Positions 10,376 to 19,000 of a DNA stretch of 64,000 nt are shown in pieces. The translations under genes and the position numbers were made by a program. Origin of the DNA: Burkholderia cepacia (GTDB taxonomy: Bacteria; Pseudomonadota; Gammaproteobacteria; Burkholderiales; Burkholderiaceae); assembly GCF_001718835.1 (NCBI RefSeq), contig NZ_CP013443.1, positions 3,286,001 to 3,350,000 of the forward strand, read 5' to 3'. Under the pieces are notes generated by a model that saw only the letters and a program-made list of their open reading frames with translations, had not been told where the DNA came from and ran no database searches. Numbering within the stretch: position 1 is the stretch's first letter; every line of letters begins with the position of its first letter.

Positions 10376-11464
10376 ATGACGGAGAAGCAACACGAGTCGC
10401 CGCGCGACGCGCAGAACAAGGAGCCGCACCTGCGCAGCGTGCGGCTGACGAGCGACTTCAGCCTGCCGAAGCTGTCGGCACTCGAGATCGGCAGCTATGT
10501 GTTTGCGATCCTCGCGATGTGGCTCGTGATCGAGCTCAAGCTGCTCGGCGGGCTGCTGGCCGGCCTGCTCGTCTACCAGCTGATCCACACGATCGCCCCC
10601 GTGATCGAACGTCACACCACGAGCATGCGCGCGCGCTGGGTCGCCGTCGTGCTGCTGGCCATCGCGATCGTCGGCGCGCTGACGGGCCTGACGATCGGCA
10701 TCATCGAGCACTTCGAGCGCACGGTGCCGAACCTGCAAAGCCTGCTCGACCAGCTGATGCAGATCGTCGAGCAGACCCGCGCGCGCACGCCGGCCTGGAT
10801 CGCGAACCTGCTGCCCGTCGACGTCGAGCAGATGAAGACGAAGGCCGCCGTGCTGATGCACTCGCACATGGACCAGCTCCAGCAAAGCGGCAAGAGCGTC
10901 GCGCGCGGCTTCGGACACGTGCTGTTCGGGATGATCATCGGCGCGATGATCGCGATCGGCGTCGAGCACGGCAAGGTGCGCCGGCCGCTGTCGACCGCGC
11001 TCGTCACGCGCGTGTCGCGCTTCGCCGACGCATTCCGCCGGATCGTGTTCGCGCAGATCAAGATCTCGGCGATCAACGCGGTGTTCACCGGCATCTACCT
11101 GCTCGTCGCGCTGCCGATCTTCCACCAGCGGCTGCCGCTGTCGAAAACGCTCGTGCTCGTCACGTTCATCGTCGGCCTGCTGCCCGTGATCGGCAACCTG
11201 ATCTCGAACACGCTGATCGTCGCCGTGTCGCTGTCGGTCAGCATGGGCACCGCGATCGCATCGCTTGCGTTCCTCGTGGTCATCCACAAGCTCGAATACT
11301 TCCTGAATGCGAAGATCATCGGTGGCCAGATCGAGTCGCGCGCGTGGGAGCTGCTGCTCGCGATGCTGATCATGGAAGCCGCGTTCGGGCTGCCGGGCGT
11401 GATCGCCGCGCCGATCTTCTACGCGTACCTGAAGCGCGAATTGCACACGCTTCGGCTGATCTGA
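10376..11464 (+). CDS. AI-2E/PerM-family membrane protein
   Basis: A 362-residue multi-spanning protein of the AI-2E transporter (UPF0118/PerM) family. Hydrophobic helices occur near 40-75 and 90-115, a soluble amphipathic region spans about 120-195 (IIEHFERTVPNLQSLLDQLM onward), then several more helices. The C-terminal region has the family-like HKLEYFLNAKIIGGQI and PGVIAAPIFYAYLKREL. Family members have been linked to export of small molecules or Na+/H+ exchange; the substrate here is unknown. ATG 10376 follows CAGGAAATC. A -10-like TATACT lies at 10266-10271. Confidence 0.85.
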   Translation: MTEKQHESPRDAQNKEPHLRSVRLTSDFSLPKLSALEIGSYVFAILAMWLVIELKLLGGLLAGLLVYQLIHTIAPVIERHTTSMRARWVAVVLLAIAIVGALTGLTIGIIEHFERTVPNLQSLLDQLMQIVEQTRARTPAWIANLLPVDVEQMKTKAAVLMHSHMDQLQQSGKSVARGFGHVLFGMIIGAMIAIGVEHGKVRRPLSTALVTRVSRFADAFRRIVFAQIKISAINAVFTGIYLLVALPIFHQRLPLSKTLVLVTFIVGLLPVIGNLISNTLIVAVSLSVSMGTAIASLAFLVVIHKLEYFLNAKIIGGQIESRAWELLLAMLIMEAAFGLPGVIAAPIFYAYLKRELHTLRLI

Positions 11465-11490
11465 TTCACACGGCCCGGAATCGTCCGCAA

Positions 11491-11530
11491 GCAAAAACGC
11501 CGCGCCCTTAGCAGGGCGCGGCGTTTTTGC
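11491..11530. terminator. Bidirectional terminator between convergent genes
   Basis: GCAAAAACGCCGCGCCCT pairs with AGGGCGCGGCGTTTTTGC around a TAGC loop. It has A-rich and T-rich ends, so it can stop transcription from both the AI-2E-family gene and purU. Confidence 0.9.
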
Positions 11531-11553
11531 TTTCTGCTCGGGTGAACCGCGGC

Positions 11554-12438
11554 TCAGCGGAACACGACCGTCTTCGTCCCGTTCAGCACGATCCGGTGCT
11601 CGACGTGCCACTTCACCGCGCGCGCGAGCGTCACGCATTCGACGTCGCGGCCGATCGCGGTCAGCTGGTCGGGCGTCATGCTATGGTCGACCCGCTCGAC
11701 TTCCTGCTCGATGATCGGGCCTTCGTCGAGATCGGTCGTCACGTAGTGCGCGGTCGCACCGATCAGCTTCACGCCGCGATCGAACGCCTGGTAATAAGGC
11801 TTCGCCCCCTTGAAGCTCGGCAGGAACGAATGGTGGATGTTGATCGCACGCCCGGCGAGCTGCTCGCACATGTTCGGCGACAGGATCTGCATGTAGCGCG
11901 CGAGCACGACGAGATCGGCCTGGTGCTCGTCGATCACCTCCAGCACGCGCGCTTCCTGCGCGGCCTTCGCGGCATCGGACGAGCCGCCGATCAGCGGAAA
12001 GTGATGGAACGGGATGTTGTAGCTCGCGGCGAGCTGGTAGAACTCCTTGTGGTTCGACACGATCGCCGGGATCTCGATCGGCAGCTGGCCGGTGCGATAG
12101 CGGAACAGCAGGTCGTTCAGGCAGTGGCCGATCTTCGACACCATGATCACGACGCGCGGCTTCACGGCCGCGTCATGCATCTCCCAGCGCATCCCGAACT
12201 GCTCGGCGAGCGGTGCGAATTCGTTGCGAAGCGTGTCGAGCGCCGACGCGGCATCCGCGCCGCCGCCGTCCTGCACGAAGTGCACGCGCATGAAGAACTC
12301 GCCGGTGCGGCTGTCGCCGAACTGCGCCGAATCGAGGATGTTGTTGGCACGCTCGAACAGGAAGCCCGAGACCGCGTGGACGATGCCGTGCCGGTCGGGG
12401 CACGACAGTTTCAAGATAAAGCTGTGATCGGTCGACAT
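11554..12438 (-). CDS. purU: Formyltetrahydrofolate deformylase
   Basis: A 294-residue PurU, which hydrolyses 10-formyl-tetrahydrofolate to formate and tetrahydrofolate and so feeds PurT and balances one-carbon units. An N-terminal ACT domain (about 1-85: SFILKLSCPDRHGIVHAVSG) precedes the formyl transferase fold. The catalytic region is intact: IHHSFLPSFKGAKPY and GATAHYVTTDLDEGPII, with the Asn-His-Asp chemistry of the family (here INIHHS and DLDEG). ATG 12438 gives the normal family N-terminus. Confidence 0.95.
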   Translation of the reverse strand: MSTDHSFILKLSCPDRHGIVHAVSGFLFERANNILDSAQFGDSRTGEFFMRVHFVQDGGGADAASALDTLRNEFAPLAEQFGMRWEMHDAAVKPRVVIMVSKIGHCLNDLLFRYRTGQLPIEIPAIVSNHKEFYQLAASYNIPFHHFPLIGGSSDAAKAAQEARVLEVIDEHQADLVVLARYMQILSPNMCEQLAGRAINIHHSFLPSFKGAKPYYQAFDRGVKLIGATAHYVTTDLDEGPIIEQEVERVDHSMTPDQLTAIGRDVECVTLARAVKWHVEHRIVLNGTKTVVFR

Positions 12439-12527
12439 GACCGCTACTCCCTTCGTTTCGGTATTCGTGAAAATGTTGGCGCGCGCAGCAGGCGCGCGCA
12501 GCGGGCGCGCGCAACCGGCGTCGCGCG

Positions 12528-13394
12528 TCACGCGGCCGGCGCGAACAGGGCGTCGATGCCCGCCGCGTCGGCCGCCGGAATCCAGCGGTGGCGCAGCAAC
12601 GTGTCGAGCGTCGCGAGGCTTGCATCCATCGTCGCGCGGCCGGCGCGCAGCCAGCCGATCACCTCGGCCACGCCGGCCAGCAGGTGCTCGGCCACTTCGC
12701 CGTCCTGGTTGCGCGGCGCGAAGTCGCGCGGCAGCGGCAGGTCGTACACGAAGATCAGTTCGGACTGCGTGCCTTCCGGCAGCGAGCACAGCACCTGCAC
12801 CGCGCGGCCCGCGATCGCGCGCGCGGCCAGTTCGGCGGGAATGCCGGCTTCTTCCCAGCATTCCTTCGCGAGCGTCTCGTGAACGCCCAGACCCCAGCCG
12901 ATCCCGCCCGCGACGACGTTGTCGAGCATGCCGGGGTCGGTTGCCTTGGTCTCGCTGCGGCGGCCGAGCCACATCTGCGGGACGGCCGCGGCGGGCGGCT
13001 CGCCCGGCGCAACCGCATATTCTACGATGCCGTTCAGATGCACCGCGTAAGTCTGCGTGCCGAAGAAGCGCGACGCGGCGCGCTCGATGTACGCGAGCGG
13101 CGGATCGTCGAAGCGGTTGCGGATCGCGTAGATCTCGTCGCGCCAGCCGGGAATCGCGCCTTCGGCCGCGAGCGCGCCGATGGCGCTCGCCAGCGCCATG
13201 CTGCGCGCGTCGACCGAGTCGTAGCGCGCCGACAGCACGACGCGCTCGCCGGTCAGCTCGAACACGTCGGGCCAGCGGGCGAGCATCGCGACGTCCTGGC
13301 GGCGCACCCAGCCGACCGCCTGGCCGGCCATCTCGAAACGCAGGTGCGCGGCCGGATCGAAACGGCGCGCAGCCGCAATACACGGAAACGTCAT
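12528..13394 (-). CDS. Nudix hydrolase with an N-terminal DUF4743-type domain
   Basis: A 288-residue protein. The first 120 residues resemble the DUF4743 region found before the Nudix domain in thiamine-pyrophosphokinase-linked and plant plastid Nudix proteins. The Nudix box is readable as GGIGWGLGVHETLAKECWEE followed by AGI, close to the GX5EX7REUXEEXGU consensus; the usual Arg before EUXEE is replaced by Lys-Glu-Cys-Trp. It probably hydrolyses a diphosphate-linked metabolite, possibly a thiamine diphosphate derivative. Only 5 bases separate its start from the stop of the upstream LysE gene, so the two are likely co-translated. Confidence 0.85.
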   Translation of the reverse strand: MTFPCIAAARRFDPAAHLRFEMAGQAVGWVRRQDVAMLARWPDVFELTGERVVLSARYDSVDARSMALASAIGALAAEGAIPGWRDEIYAIRNRFDDPPLAYIERAASRFFGTQTYAVHLNGIVEYAVAPGEPPAAAVPQMWLGRRSETKATDPGMLDNVVAGGIGWGLGVHETLAKECWEEAGIPAELAARAIAGRAVQVLCSLPEGTQSELIFVYDLPLPRDFAPRNQDGEVAEHLLAGVAEVIGWLRAGRATMDASLATLDTLLRHRWIPAADAAGIDALFAPAA

Positions 13395-13399
13395 CGCCG

Positions 13400-14014
13400 T
13401 CAGTCCTTCAGCGCGACGCGAATGCCGATCGCGATGAACGTCGCGCCGGCGATCCGGTCGAGCCACATGCCGGCCTTCGGGCGCCGCTTCAGCCACGCGC
13501 CGATCATGCCCGCGCCGACGCCGAACAGCGAGAAAACCACGGCCGTCTGCAGCATGAACAGCGCGCCGAGTTCGAACATCTGCAGCGTCACGCCCTGCCC
13601 GCCGTGCGGATCGACGAACTGCGGCAGGAACACGACGAAGAACAGCGTGACTTTCGGGTTCATCAGGTTGCCGATCACGCTCTGCCGGAAGATCGTGCCG
13701 AGCGGCTGCGGCGGGCGCTCGTGCGCATTCGCGAGGCCCTGGCTGCGCAGCGCCTTGATGCCGATCCACACGAGGTACGCGGCGCCCGCGAGCTTCAGGA
13801 TCTCGAACGCGACCGGCGACGAACGCAGCACGGCCGCGACGCCGAGCGCCGCGAGCGTCGTGTGGAACAGGATCCCGGCGGTGAAACCGAGCGCGGCGAC
13901 GAAACCGGCCGCGCGGCCTTGCGAGATGCCGCGTGCGAGCACCTGCAGGTTGTCGGGACCCGGCGCGAACGTGATCGCGATCGACGTGGCGAGAAACAGC
14001 ATGAAGTTGGGCAT
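13400..14014 (-). CDS. LysE/RhtB-family amino acid exporter
   Basis: A 204-residue inner-membrane protein with six hydrophobic segments. It starts MPNFMLFLATSIAITFAPGP, the APGPD motif being typical of the LysE/RhtB superfamily, and continues with RQSVIGNLMNPKVTLFFVVF, the conserved NP.K..LFF stretch after helix 3. Such proteins export neutral or basic amino acids or their analogues. It lies between apt and the Nudix gene on the same strand. Substrate unknown. Confidence 0.9.
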   Translation of the reverse strand: MPNFMLFLATSIAITFAPGPDNLQVLARGISQGRAAGFVAALGFTAGILFHTTLAALGVAAVLRSSPVAFEILKLAGAAYLVWIGIKALRSQGLANAHERPPQPLGTIFRQSVIGNLMNPKVTLFFVVFLPQFVDPHGGQGVTLQMFELGALFMLQTAVVFSLFGVGAGMIGAWLKRRPKAGMWLDRIAGATFIAIGIRVALKD

Positions 14015-14079
14015 CGTGACCTCGCTGCGTAACGGGGAACCAGGTGTGGAACCCGGTGTGGAATCAGGCGGGCCGGCGT

Positions 14080-14646
14080 TCAGTGGCCGGCGAATTCGGT
14101 GACGGTATAAACCTGCAATCCCGCGTTGCGCAGCAGCGCCGAGCCGCCGAGATCGGGCAGGTCGATGATCGCCGCGCCTTCGACGACCTCCGCGCCGAGC
14201 CGCTGCAGCAGGTTGCGCCCCGCCATCATCGTGCCGCCGGTCGCGATCAGGTCGTCCATGATGATCACGCGGTCGCCGGGGCGGCACGCGTCTTCATGGA
14301 TCTCGACCGTCGCGCTGCCGTATTCGAGGTCGTACGATTCCGAGCGCGTCTTGTACGGCAGCTTGCCGACCTTGCGGATCGGCACGAAGCCGACGCTCAG
14401 TTCGTACGCGACGATCGGCGCGATGATGAAACCGCGCGCGTCGAGGCCCGCGACGTAGTCGAGCTTCGCATCGACATAGCGCTCGACGAACAGGTCGACG
14501 AGGATGCGCAGCGCCTTCGGGCTCTGCAGCAGCGTCGTGATGTCGCGGAACATCACGCCCGGCTGCGGCCAGTCGGGCACCGTGCGGATCTGGCTGTGGA
14601 TGAAGGCGACCGGATCGAGCGGTGCGCCCGACGACGAATGCGGCAT
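14080..14646 (-). CDS. apt: Adenine phosphoribosyltransferase
   Basis: A 188-residue Apt that makes AMP from adenine and PRPP in purine salvage. The PRPP-binding loop is intact (VIIMDDLIATGGTM), as is the family stretch VAGLDARGFIIAP and the flexible hood KLPYKTRSESYDLEYG. I chose ATG 14646, preceded by GGAGAG. The longer frame to 14685 would place the extra N-terminus inside a terminator-like hairpin (14658-14690), a striking arrangement 12 bases before the start codon. Confidence 0.95.
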   Translation of the reverse strand: MPHSSSGAPLDPVAFIHSQIRTVPDWPQPGVMFRDITTLLQSPKALRILVDLFVERYVDAKLDYVAGLDARGFIIAPIVAYELSVGFVPIRKVGKLPYKTRSESYDLEYGSATVEIHEDACRPGDRVIIMDDLIATGGTMMAGRNLLQRLGAEVVEGAAIIDLPDLGGSALLRNAGLQVYTVTEFAGH

Positions 14647-14657
14647 GAAACTCTCCG

Positions 14658-14690
14658 AAAAAAACGGTGCGCGAAGATCGGGCACCGTTT
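14658..14690 (-). terminator. Terminator or attenuator hairpin just before apt
   Basis: On the minus strand AAACGGTGC, an 11-base loop, GCACCGTTT and a run of T follow each other, ending 12 bases before the apt ATG. It can end transcription of the upstream Kef-type gene, but apt would have to be transcribed from within or through it. Confidence 0.75.
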
Positions 14691-14729
14691 CCAGTAAATA
14701 CGGGTCAGGTTATGGATCTGGATCGCCGC

Positions 14730-16736
14730 TCACGCGGCCGTGGCCGGCGGATCGCGCCGATGGCGCGACAGCCGTTCCTCCGCGAGCGCGAGCGCCTCGG
14801 GCAGCCCGCGCAGCACGACGATATCGCTCGCGCGCAGCTTGGTCTGCGGATCGGGTTCGACGCCGCGGATGCCGTGCCGGCGGATCGCCGTGACTTCGAG
14901 CCCGAGTGCATACAGACCGAGTTCCTCCAGCGAACGCCCGACCGCGTCCGCGCGCGCATCGACCGGCACCGATTGTAGCCGCACCTGCTCGTGGTCGTCG
15001 TCGTCCGCATCGTCCGCGCCGCGGAAATAGCCACGCAGCAGGCTGTAGCGCTCGTCGCGCATTTCCTCGACGCGCCGCACGACCTTGCGCATCGGCACGC
15101 CCACCAGCACCAGCGTGTGCGACGCGAGCATCAGGCTGCCCTCGACGATCTCCGGAATCACCTCGGTCGCGCCGGCCGCGAGCAGCTTCTCGAGATCGGC
15201 ATCGTCGACGGTGCGCACGATCGCGGGCAGCGTCGGCTCGAGTTCGTGTACGTGATGCAGCACGCGCAGCGCGGACGGCGTGTTCGCATAGGTGATCGCC
15301 ACCGCCGCCGCGCGGTGGATACCGGCCGCGAGCAGCGACTCGCGGCGCGCCGCGTCGCCGAACACGACCGATTCGCCGGCCGCCGCGGCCGCGCTCACGC
15401 GATCGGGGTCGAGGTCGAGCGCGACATACGAAATGCCTTCCTGTTCGAGCATCCGTGCCAGGTTCTGCCCCGCGCGGCCGTAGCCGCAGATGATCACGTG
15501 GCCGCGCTGCTTGAGGCTTTGCGTCGCGATCCGCGTCATCTGCAGCGACTGCTGCATCCATTCCGTAGACGAAAGCCGCATCACGATCCGGTCGGCGTTC
15601 TGGATCAGGAACGGCGCGGCGAGCATCGACAGCAGCATCGACGCGAGGATCGCCTGCAGCAGCGTCGAATCGACGAGATGCCGGTCGAGGATCAGGTTCA
15701 GCAGCACGAAGCCGAATTCGCCGGCCTGCGCGAGCCCGATGCCGGTGCGCATCGCGACACCCGGTGTCGCGCCGAACAGCCGTGCGAGCCCGGCGATCAT
15801 CGTCCCCTTGAACAGGATCTGCCCGACGAAGAAACCGAGCACGAGGAACGGGTGCTCCCAGATCACGCGCGGATCGAGCAGCATCCCGGTCGTCACGAAG
15901 AACAGGCCGAGCAGCACGTCGCGAAACGGCTTGATGTCCTCTTCCACCTGATGGCGGAACGGCGTCTCGGAAATGAGCATCCCCGCGATGAACGCGCCGA
16001 GCGCAAGCGACAGGCCGAAGCGGTCGGTGATGAACGCGGCGCCGAGCGTGACGAGCAGCAGGTTCAGCACGAACAGCTCCTGCGAGCGGCGCCGTGCGAC
16101 GACGTTGAGCCAGCGCGTCATGAAGCGCTGGCCGATGACCAGCAGCAGCGTGAGCGCGATCACGATCTTGACGGCCGCGAAGCCGAGCGTGAGCGCGAGA
16201 TCCTTCGACGATTCGGCGCCGAACGCGGCGATCACGATCAGCAGCGGCACCACCGCGAGATCCTGGAACAGCAGCACGCCGAAGATGTTGCGGCCGTGTT
16301 CGGTCTCGATCTCGAGCCGCTCGGCGAGCATCTTCGACACGATCGCCGTCGACGACATCGCGAGCGCACCGCCGAGCGCGATGCTGCCTTGCCACGTGAT
16401 GTGTACCCAGTGCTCGAACAGCATGCCGAGCACGAGCGCGAGCACGAGTGTCGCGACGACCTGCAGCAGCCCGAGCCCGAACACGAGCCGCTGCATCGCC
16501 CTCAGCTTCGCCAGCGAGAATTCGAGGCCGATCGAAAACATCAGGAACACCACGCCGAATTCCGCAAGATGCTCCGCGCGCTCGAGGTCGGCCGCGATGC
16601 CGAAGGCGTGCGGGCCGACCAGGATGCCGACGGTCAGGTAACCGAGCATCGGCGGCAGGTTCAGCGAGCGGAATACGACGACGCCCACCACCGATGCCAG
16701 CAGCAGCAGGAGCGTCATTTCGAGCGGGGAAATCAC
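14730..16736 (-). CDS. Kef/CPA2-type monovalent cation:proton antiporter with TrkA domains
   Basis: A 668-residue inner-membrane protein. About 380 N-terminal residues hold roughly 12-13 helices of a Na+/H+ exchanger fold (MLGYLTVGILVGPHAFGI, FGVVFLMFSIGLEFSLAKL, GLAQAGEFGFVLLNLI). A TrkA-N Rossmann domain follows (about 415-530, HVIICGYGRAGQNLARML), then a TrkA-C domain near the end (LYALGLEVTAIRRHGIRGVE). This is the KefB/KefC/YbaL layout, an NAD-gated K+ efflux system. The start is a GTG at 16736 (VISPLEMTLLLL); ATG 16715 is possible. Confidence 0.9.
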   Translation of the reverse strand: MISPLEMTLLLLLASVVGVVVFRSLNLPPMLGYLTVGILVGPHAFGIAADLERAEHLAEFGVVFLMFSIGLEFSLAKLRAMQRLVFGLGLLQVVATLVLALVLGMLFEHWVHITWQGSIALGGALAMSSTAIVSKMLAERLEIETEHGRNIFGVLLFQDLAVVPLLIVIAAFGAESSKDLALTLGFAAVKIVIALTLLLVIGQRFMTRWLNVVARRRSQELFVLNLLLVTLGAAFITDRFGLSLALGAFIAGMLISETPFRHQVEEDIKPFRDVLLGLFFVTTGMLLDPRVIWEHPFLVLGFFVGQILFKGTMIAGLARLFGATPGVAMRTGIGLAQAGEFGFVLLNLILDRHLVDSTLLQAILASMLLSMLAAPFLIQNADRIVMRLSSTEWMQQSLQMTRIATQSLKQRGHVIICGYGRAGQNLARMLEQEGISYVALDLDPDRVSAAAAAGESVVFGDAARRESLLAAGIHRAAAVAITYANTPSALRVLHHVHELEPTLPAIVRTVDDADLEKLLAAGATEVIPEIVEGSLMLASHTLVLVGVPMRKVVRRVEEMRDERYSLLRGYFRGADDADDDDHEQVRLQSVPVDARADAVGRSLEELGLYALGLEVTAIRRHGIRGVEPDPQTKLRASDIVVLRGLPEALALAEERLSRHRRDPPATAA

Positions 16737-16850
16737 GGGCAAAGCGTCCTCGTTCGTCGGGGCCACGGGTAAGCGGGCGCGGCAGGGTGGCGGTGGACAG
16801 GCGACATCGGACGAGTCCGAAAGCCCGGCGCGGCGAACAAACGCCTTTGC

Positions 16851-16856
16851 TATACT
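16851..16856 (+). promoter_or_regulatory. Candidate -10 box placing the kdsD transcript start at its ATG
   Basis: TATACT ends six bases before the kdsD ATG at 16863. With normal -10 spacing the mRNA would begin at or beside the start codon, and no Shine-Dalgarno sequence is visible. Confidence 0.45.
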
Positions 16857-16862
16857 CCGCGC

Positions 16863-17846
16863 ATGATAGCGAAAATCAATGATGATCGGGCGCTCGCGCT
16901 CGCCCGCGACGTGCTCGACATCGAGGCGGACGCCGTGCGCGCGCTGCGCGACCAGCTCGACGGCGGCTTCGTCCAGGCCGTCGCGCTGCTGCTCGGCTGC
17001 CGCGGCCGCGTGGTGGTGTCCGGTATCGGCAAATCGGGGCATATCGCCCGCAAGATCGCGGCCACGCTGGCCAGCACCGGCACACCGGCCTTCTTCGTCC
17101 ACCCTGCGGAGGCCAGCCACGGCGACCTCGGGATGGTCACCTCCGACGACGTCTTCATCGGCATCTCCTATTCCGGCGAATCGGAAGAACTCGTCGCGAT
17201 CCTGCCGCTCGTGAAGCGGATCGGCGCGAAGCTGATCGCGATCACGGGCCGCGCGGAGTCGAGCCTCGGCACGCTCGCCGACGTGAACCTGAACGCCGCG
17301 GTCTCGAAAGAGGCCTGCCCGCTGAACCTCGCGCCCACCGCGAGCACGACCGCCGCGCTCGCGCTCGGCGACGCGCTCGCCGTTGCGGTGCTCGACGCGC
17401 GCGGCTTCGGTTCGGAAGATTTCGCGCGCTCGCACCCGGGCGGCGCGCTCGGCCGGCGCCTGCTCACCTACGTGCGCGACGTGATGCGCTCGGGCGACGA
17501 CGTCCCGTCCGTCGGGCTCGACGCGACGCTGTCGGACGCGCTGTTCCAGATCACCGCGAAGCGCCTCGGCATGACCGCCGTGGTCGACGCCGACGGCAAG
17601 GTCGCCGGCATCTTCACCGACGGCGACCTGCGCCGCGTGCTCGCGCGCGACGGCGACTTCCGCACGTTGTCGATCACCGACGTGATGACGCGCGACCCGC
17701 GCACGATCGCACCGGATCACCTGGCGGTCGAGGCCGTGGAACTGATGGAGCGCCACCGGATCAACCAGATGCTGGTGGTCGATGCCGACGGCGCGCTGAT
17801 CGGCGCGCTGAACATGCACGACCTGTTTTCGAAGAAGGTGATCTGA
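16863..17846 (+). CDS. kdsD: Arabinose-5-phosphate isomerase
   Basis: A 327-residue KdsD/KpsF. It converts ribulose-5-phosphate to arabinose-5-phosphate, the first step toward Kdo, the inner sugar of lipopolysaccharide. The SIS domain (about 30-190) shows GIGKSGHIARKIAATLASTG and GISYSGESEELVAILPLVKR. Two CBS domains fill the C-terminus (about 205-325; VMRSGDDVPSVG, DVMTRDPRTIAPDHLAVEAV). It starts a tightly packed LPS operon and shares one base with kdsC. Confidence 0.95.
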   Translation: MIAKINDDRALALARDVLDIEADAVRALRDQLDGGFVQAVALLLGCRGRVVVSGIGKSGHIARKIAATLASTGTPAFFVHPAEASHGDLGMVTSDDVFIGISYSGESEELVAILPLVKRIGAKLIAITGRAESSLGTLADVNLNAAVSKEACPLNLAPTASTTAALALGDALAVAVLDARGFGSEDFARSHPGGALGRRLLTYVRDVMRSGDDVPSVGLDATLSDALFQITAKRLGMTAVVDADGKVAGIFTDGDLRRVLARDGDFRTLSITDVMTRDPRTIAPDHLAVEAVELMERHRINQMLVVDADGALIGALNMHDLFSKKVI

Positions 17847-18382
17847 TGAGCGCAGCGCTGACTGCGGCCGAACGCGCGAGCCGCGTGAAGCTGATGATTT
17901 TCGACGTCGACGGCGTGCTGACCGACGGCGGCCTGCTGTTTACGGCGGCCGGCGACACGATGAAGTCGTTCAATTCCCTGGACGGCCACGGCGTGAAGCT
18001 GCTCGGCGAAGCCGGCATCGCAACCGCGATCATCACCGGCCGCCGCTCGGAAATCGTCGCGGCACGCGCAAAGGAAATGAAGATCGCGCACCTGTTCCAG
18101 GGCGTCGAGAACAAGCTCGCCGTGTTCGCCGACCTCATTGCATCGCTCGGCCTCACCGCCGACCAGTGCGGCTACATGGGCGACGACTGGCCCGACCTGC
18201 CCGTGATGCTGCGCTGCGGCTTCGCGACTGCCCCCGCGAATGCGCACCCCGAGGTGATCGCCCGCGCGCACTGGGTGGCCGAGGCCCGCGGCGGCCACGG
18301 CGCGGTGCGCGAAGCCTGCGACGCGATCCTGCGCGCGCAGCGCCGCTACGACGCGCTGCTCGCGGCCGCCTGCGGAGCCTGA
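17846..18382 (+). CDS. kdsC: Kdo-8-phosphate phosphatase
   Basis: A 178-residue HAD-family phosphatase that removes the phosphate from Kdo-8-phosphate. The catalytic motif is IFDVDGVLTDGG, with nucleophile Asp20 and general acid Asp22. Motif II is TGRRS and motif IV YMGDDWPDLPVM. It is compact and cap-less as in other KdsC proteins, which act as tetramers. It overlaps the last base of kdsD (TGATG), and lptC begins three bases after its stop. Confidence 0.95.
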   Translation: MSAALTAAERASRVKLMIFDVDGVLTDGGLLFTAAGDTMKSFNSLDGHGVKLLGEAGIATAIITGRRSEIVAARAKEMKIAHLFQGVENKLAVFADLIASLGLTADQCGYMGDDWPDLPVMLRCGFATAPANAHPEVIARAHWVAEARGGHGAVREACDAILRAQRRYDALLAAACGA

Positions 18383-18385
18383 CGG

Positions 18386-19000
18386 ATGAACACGCATTTC
18401 CGCTGGACCCAGCTGCTGCCGCTCGTCGCGGTCGCCGCGCTCGCGGGCATCACCTGGTGGCTGCTGCAGGCCACGCTGCCGCCGCCCGGCGAGGGCGCCG
18501 CGCAGCCGAAGCGCCATACGCCCGACTATTTCGCGGACAACTTCTCGGTCACCGAGCTCGACCAGTCCGGCTCGACCCAGTACCGGCTGACGGCCGCGAA
18601 GCTGATCCATTACGAAGACACCGAAAACAGCGACCTGACCGATCCGGCCATGCGCGCGTTCCAGCCCGGCAAGCCGGTCGTGACGACCACCGCGAAGCGC
18701 GGCATCGTCAATGGCGACGTGTCGATCGTCGACTTGTACGACGACGCGCGCATCCTGCGCGCGGCCGGCGGCGGCGATCCGCAGATGCAGGCCGATTCCC
18801 AGCATTTCCGGATCTTCGTCAATGACGATGTGATCCAGACCGAAAAGCCGGTTAAACTTCAGCGCGGCCTGTCGCTCGTCAACGCGACCGACGGCATGAA
18901 GTACAACAACGTCACCCGGGTCATCGAGCTTTACGGCAACGTGCGCGGCACGATCGCCGCGGCGGACACGTCCGGCGGCTCGAAAGGTCAATCCAGGTGA
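18386..19000 (+). CDS. lptC: LPS export protein LptC
   Basis: A 204-residue bitopic inner-membrane protein. One N-terminal hydrophobic helix (LLPLVAVAALAGITWWLLQA, about 9-28) anchors a periplasmic beta-jellyroll that hands LPS from LptB2FG to LptA. YFADNFSVTELDQSGSTQYR and the regularly spaced beta strands fit the family. It overlaps lptA by four bases (GTGA), indicating coupled translation. Confidence 0.93.
   Translation: MNTHFRWTQLLPLVAVAALAGITWWLLQATLPPPGEGAAQPKRHTPDYFADNFSVTELDQSGSTQYRLTAAKLIHYEDTENSDLTDPAMRAFQPGKPVVTTTAKRGIVNGDVSIVDLYDDARILRAAGGGDPQMQADSQHFRIFVNDDVIQTEKPVKLQRGLSLVNATDGMKYNNVTRVIELYGNVRGTIAAADTSGGSKGQSR

Noticed and set aside
14730..17819. 1029-codon minus-strand frame joining kdsD antisense to the Kef-type gene
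   Set aside because: Only the part from 16736 down is real; the upstream part is antisense to kdsD.
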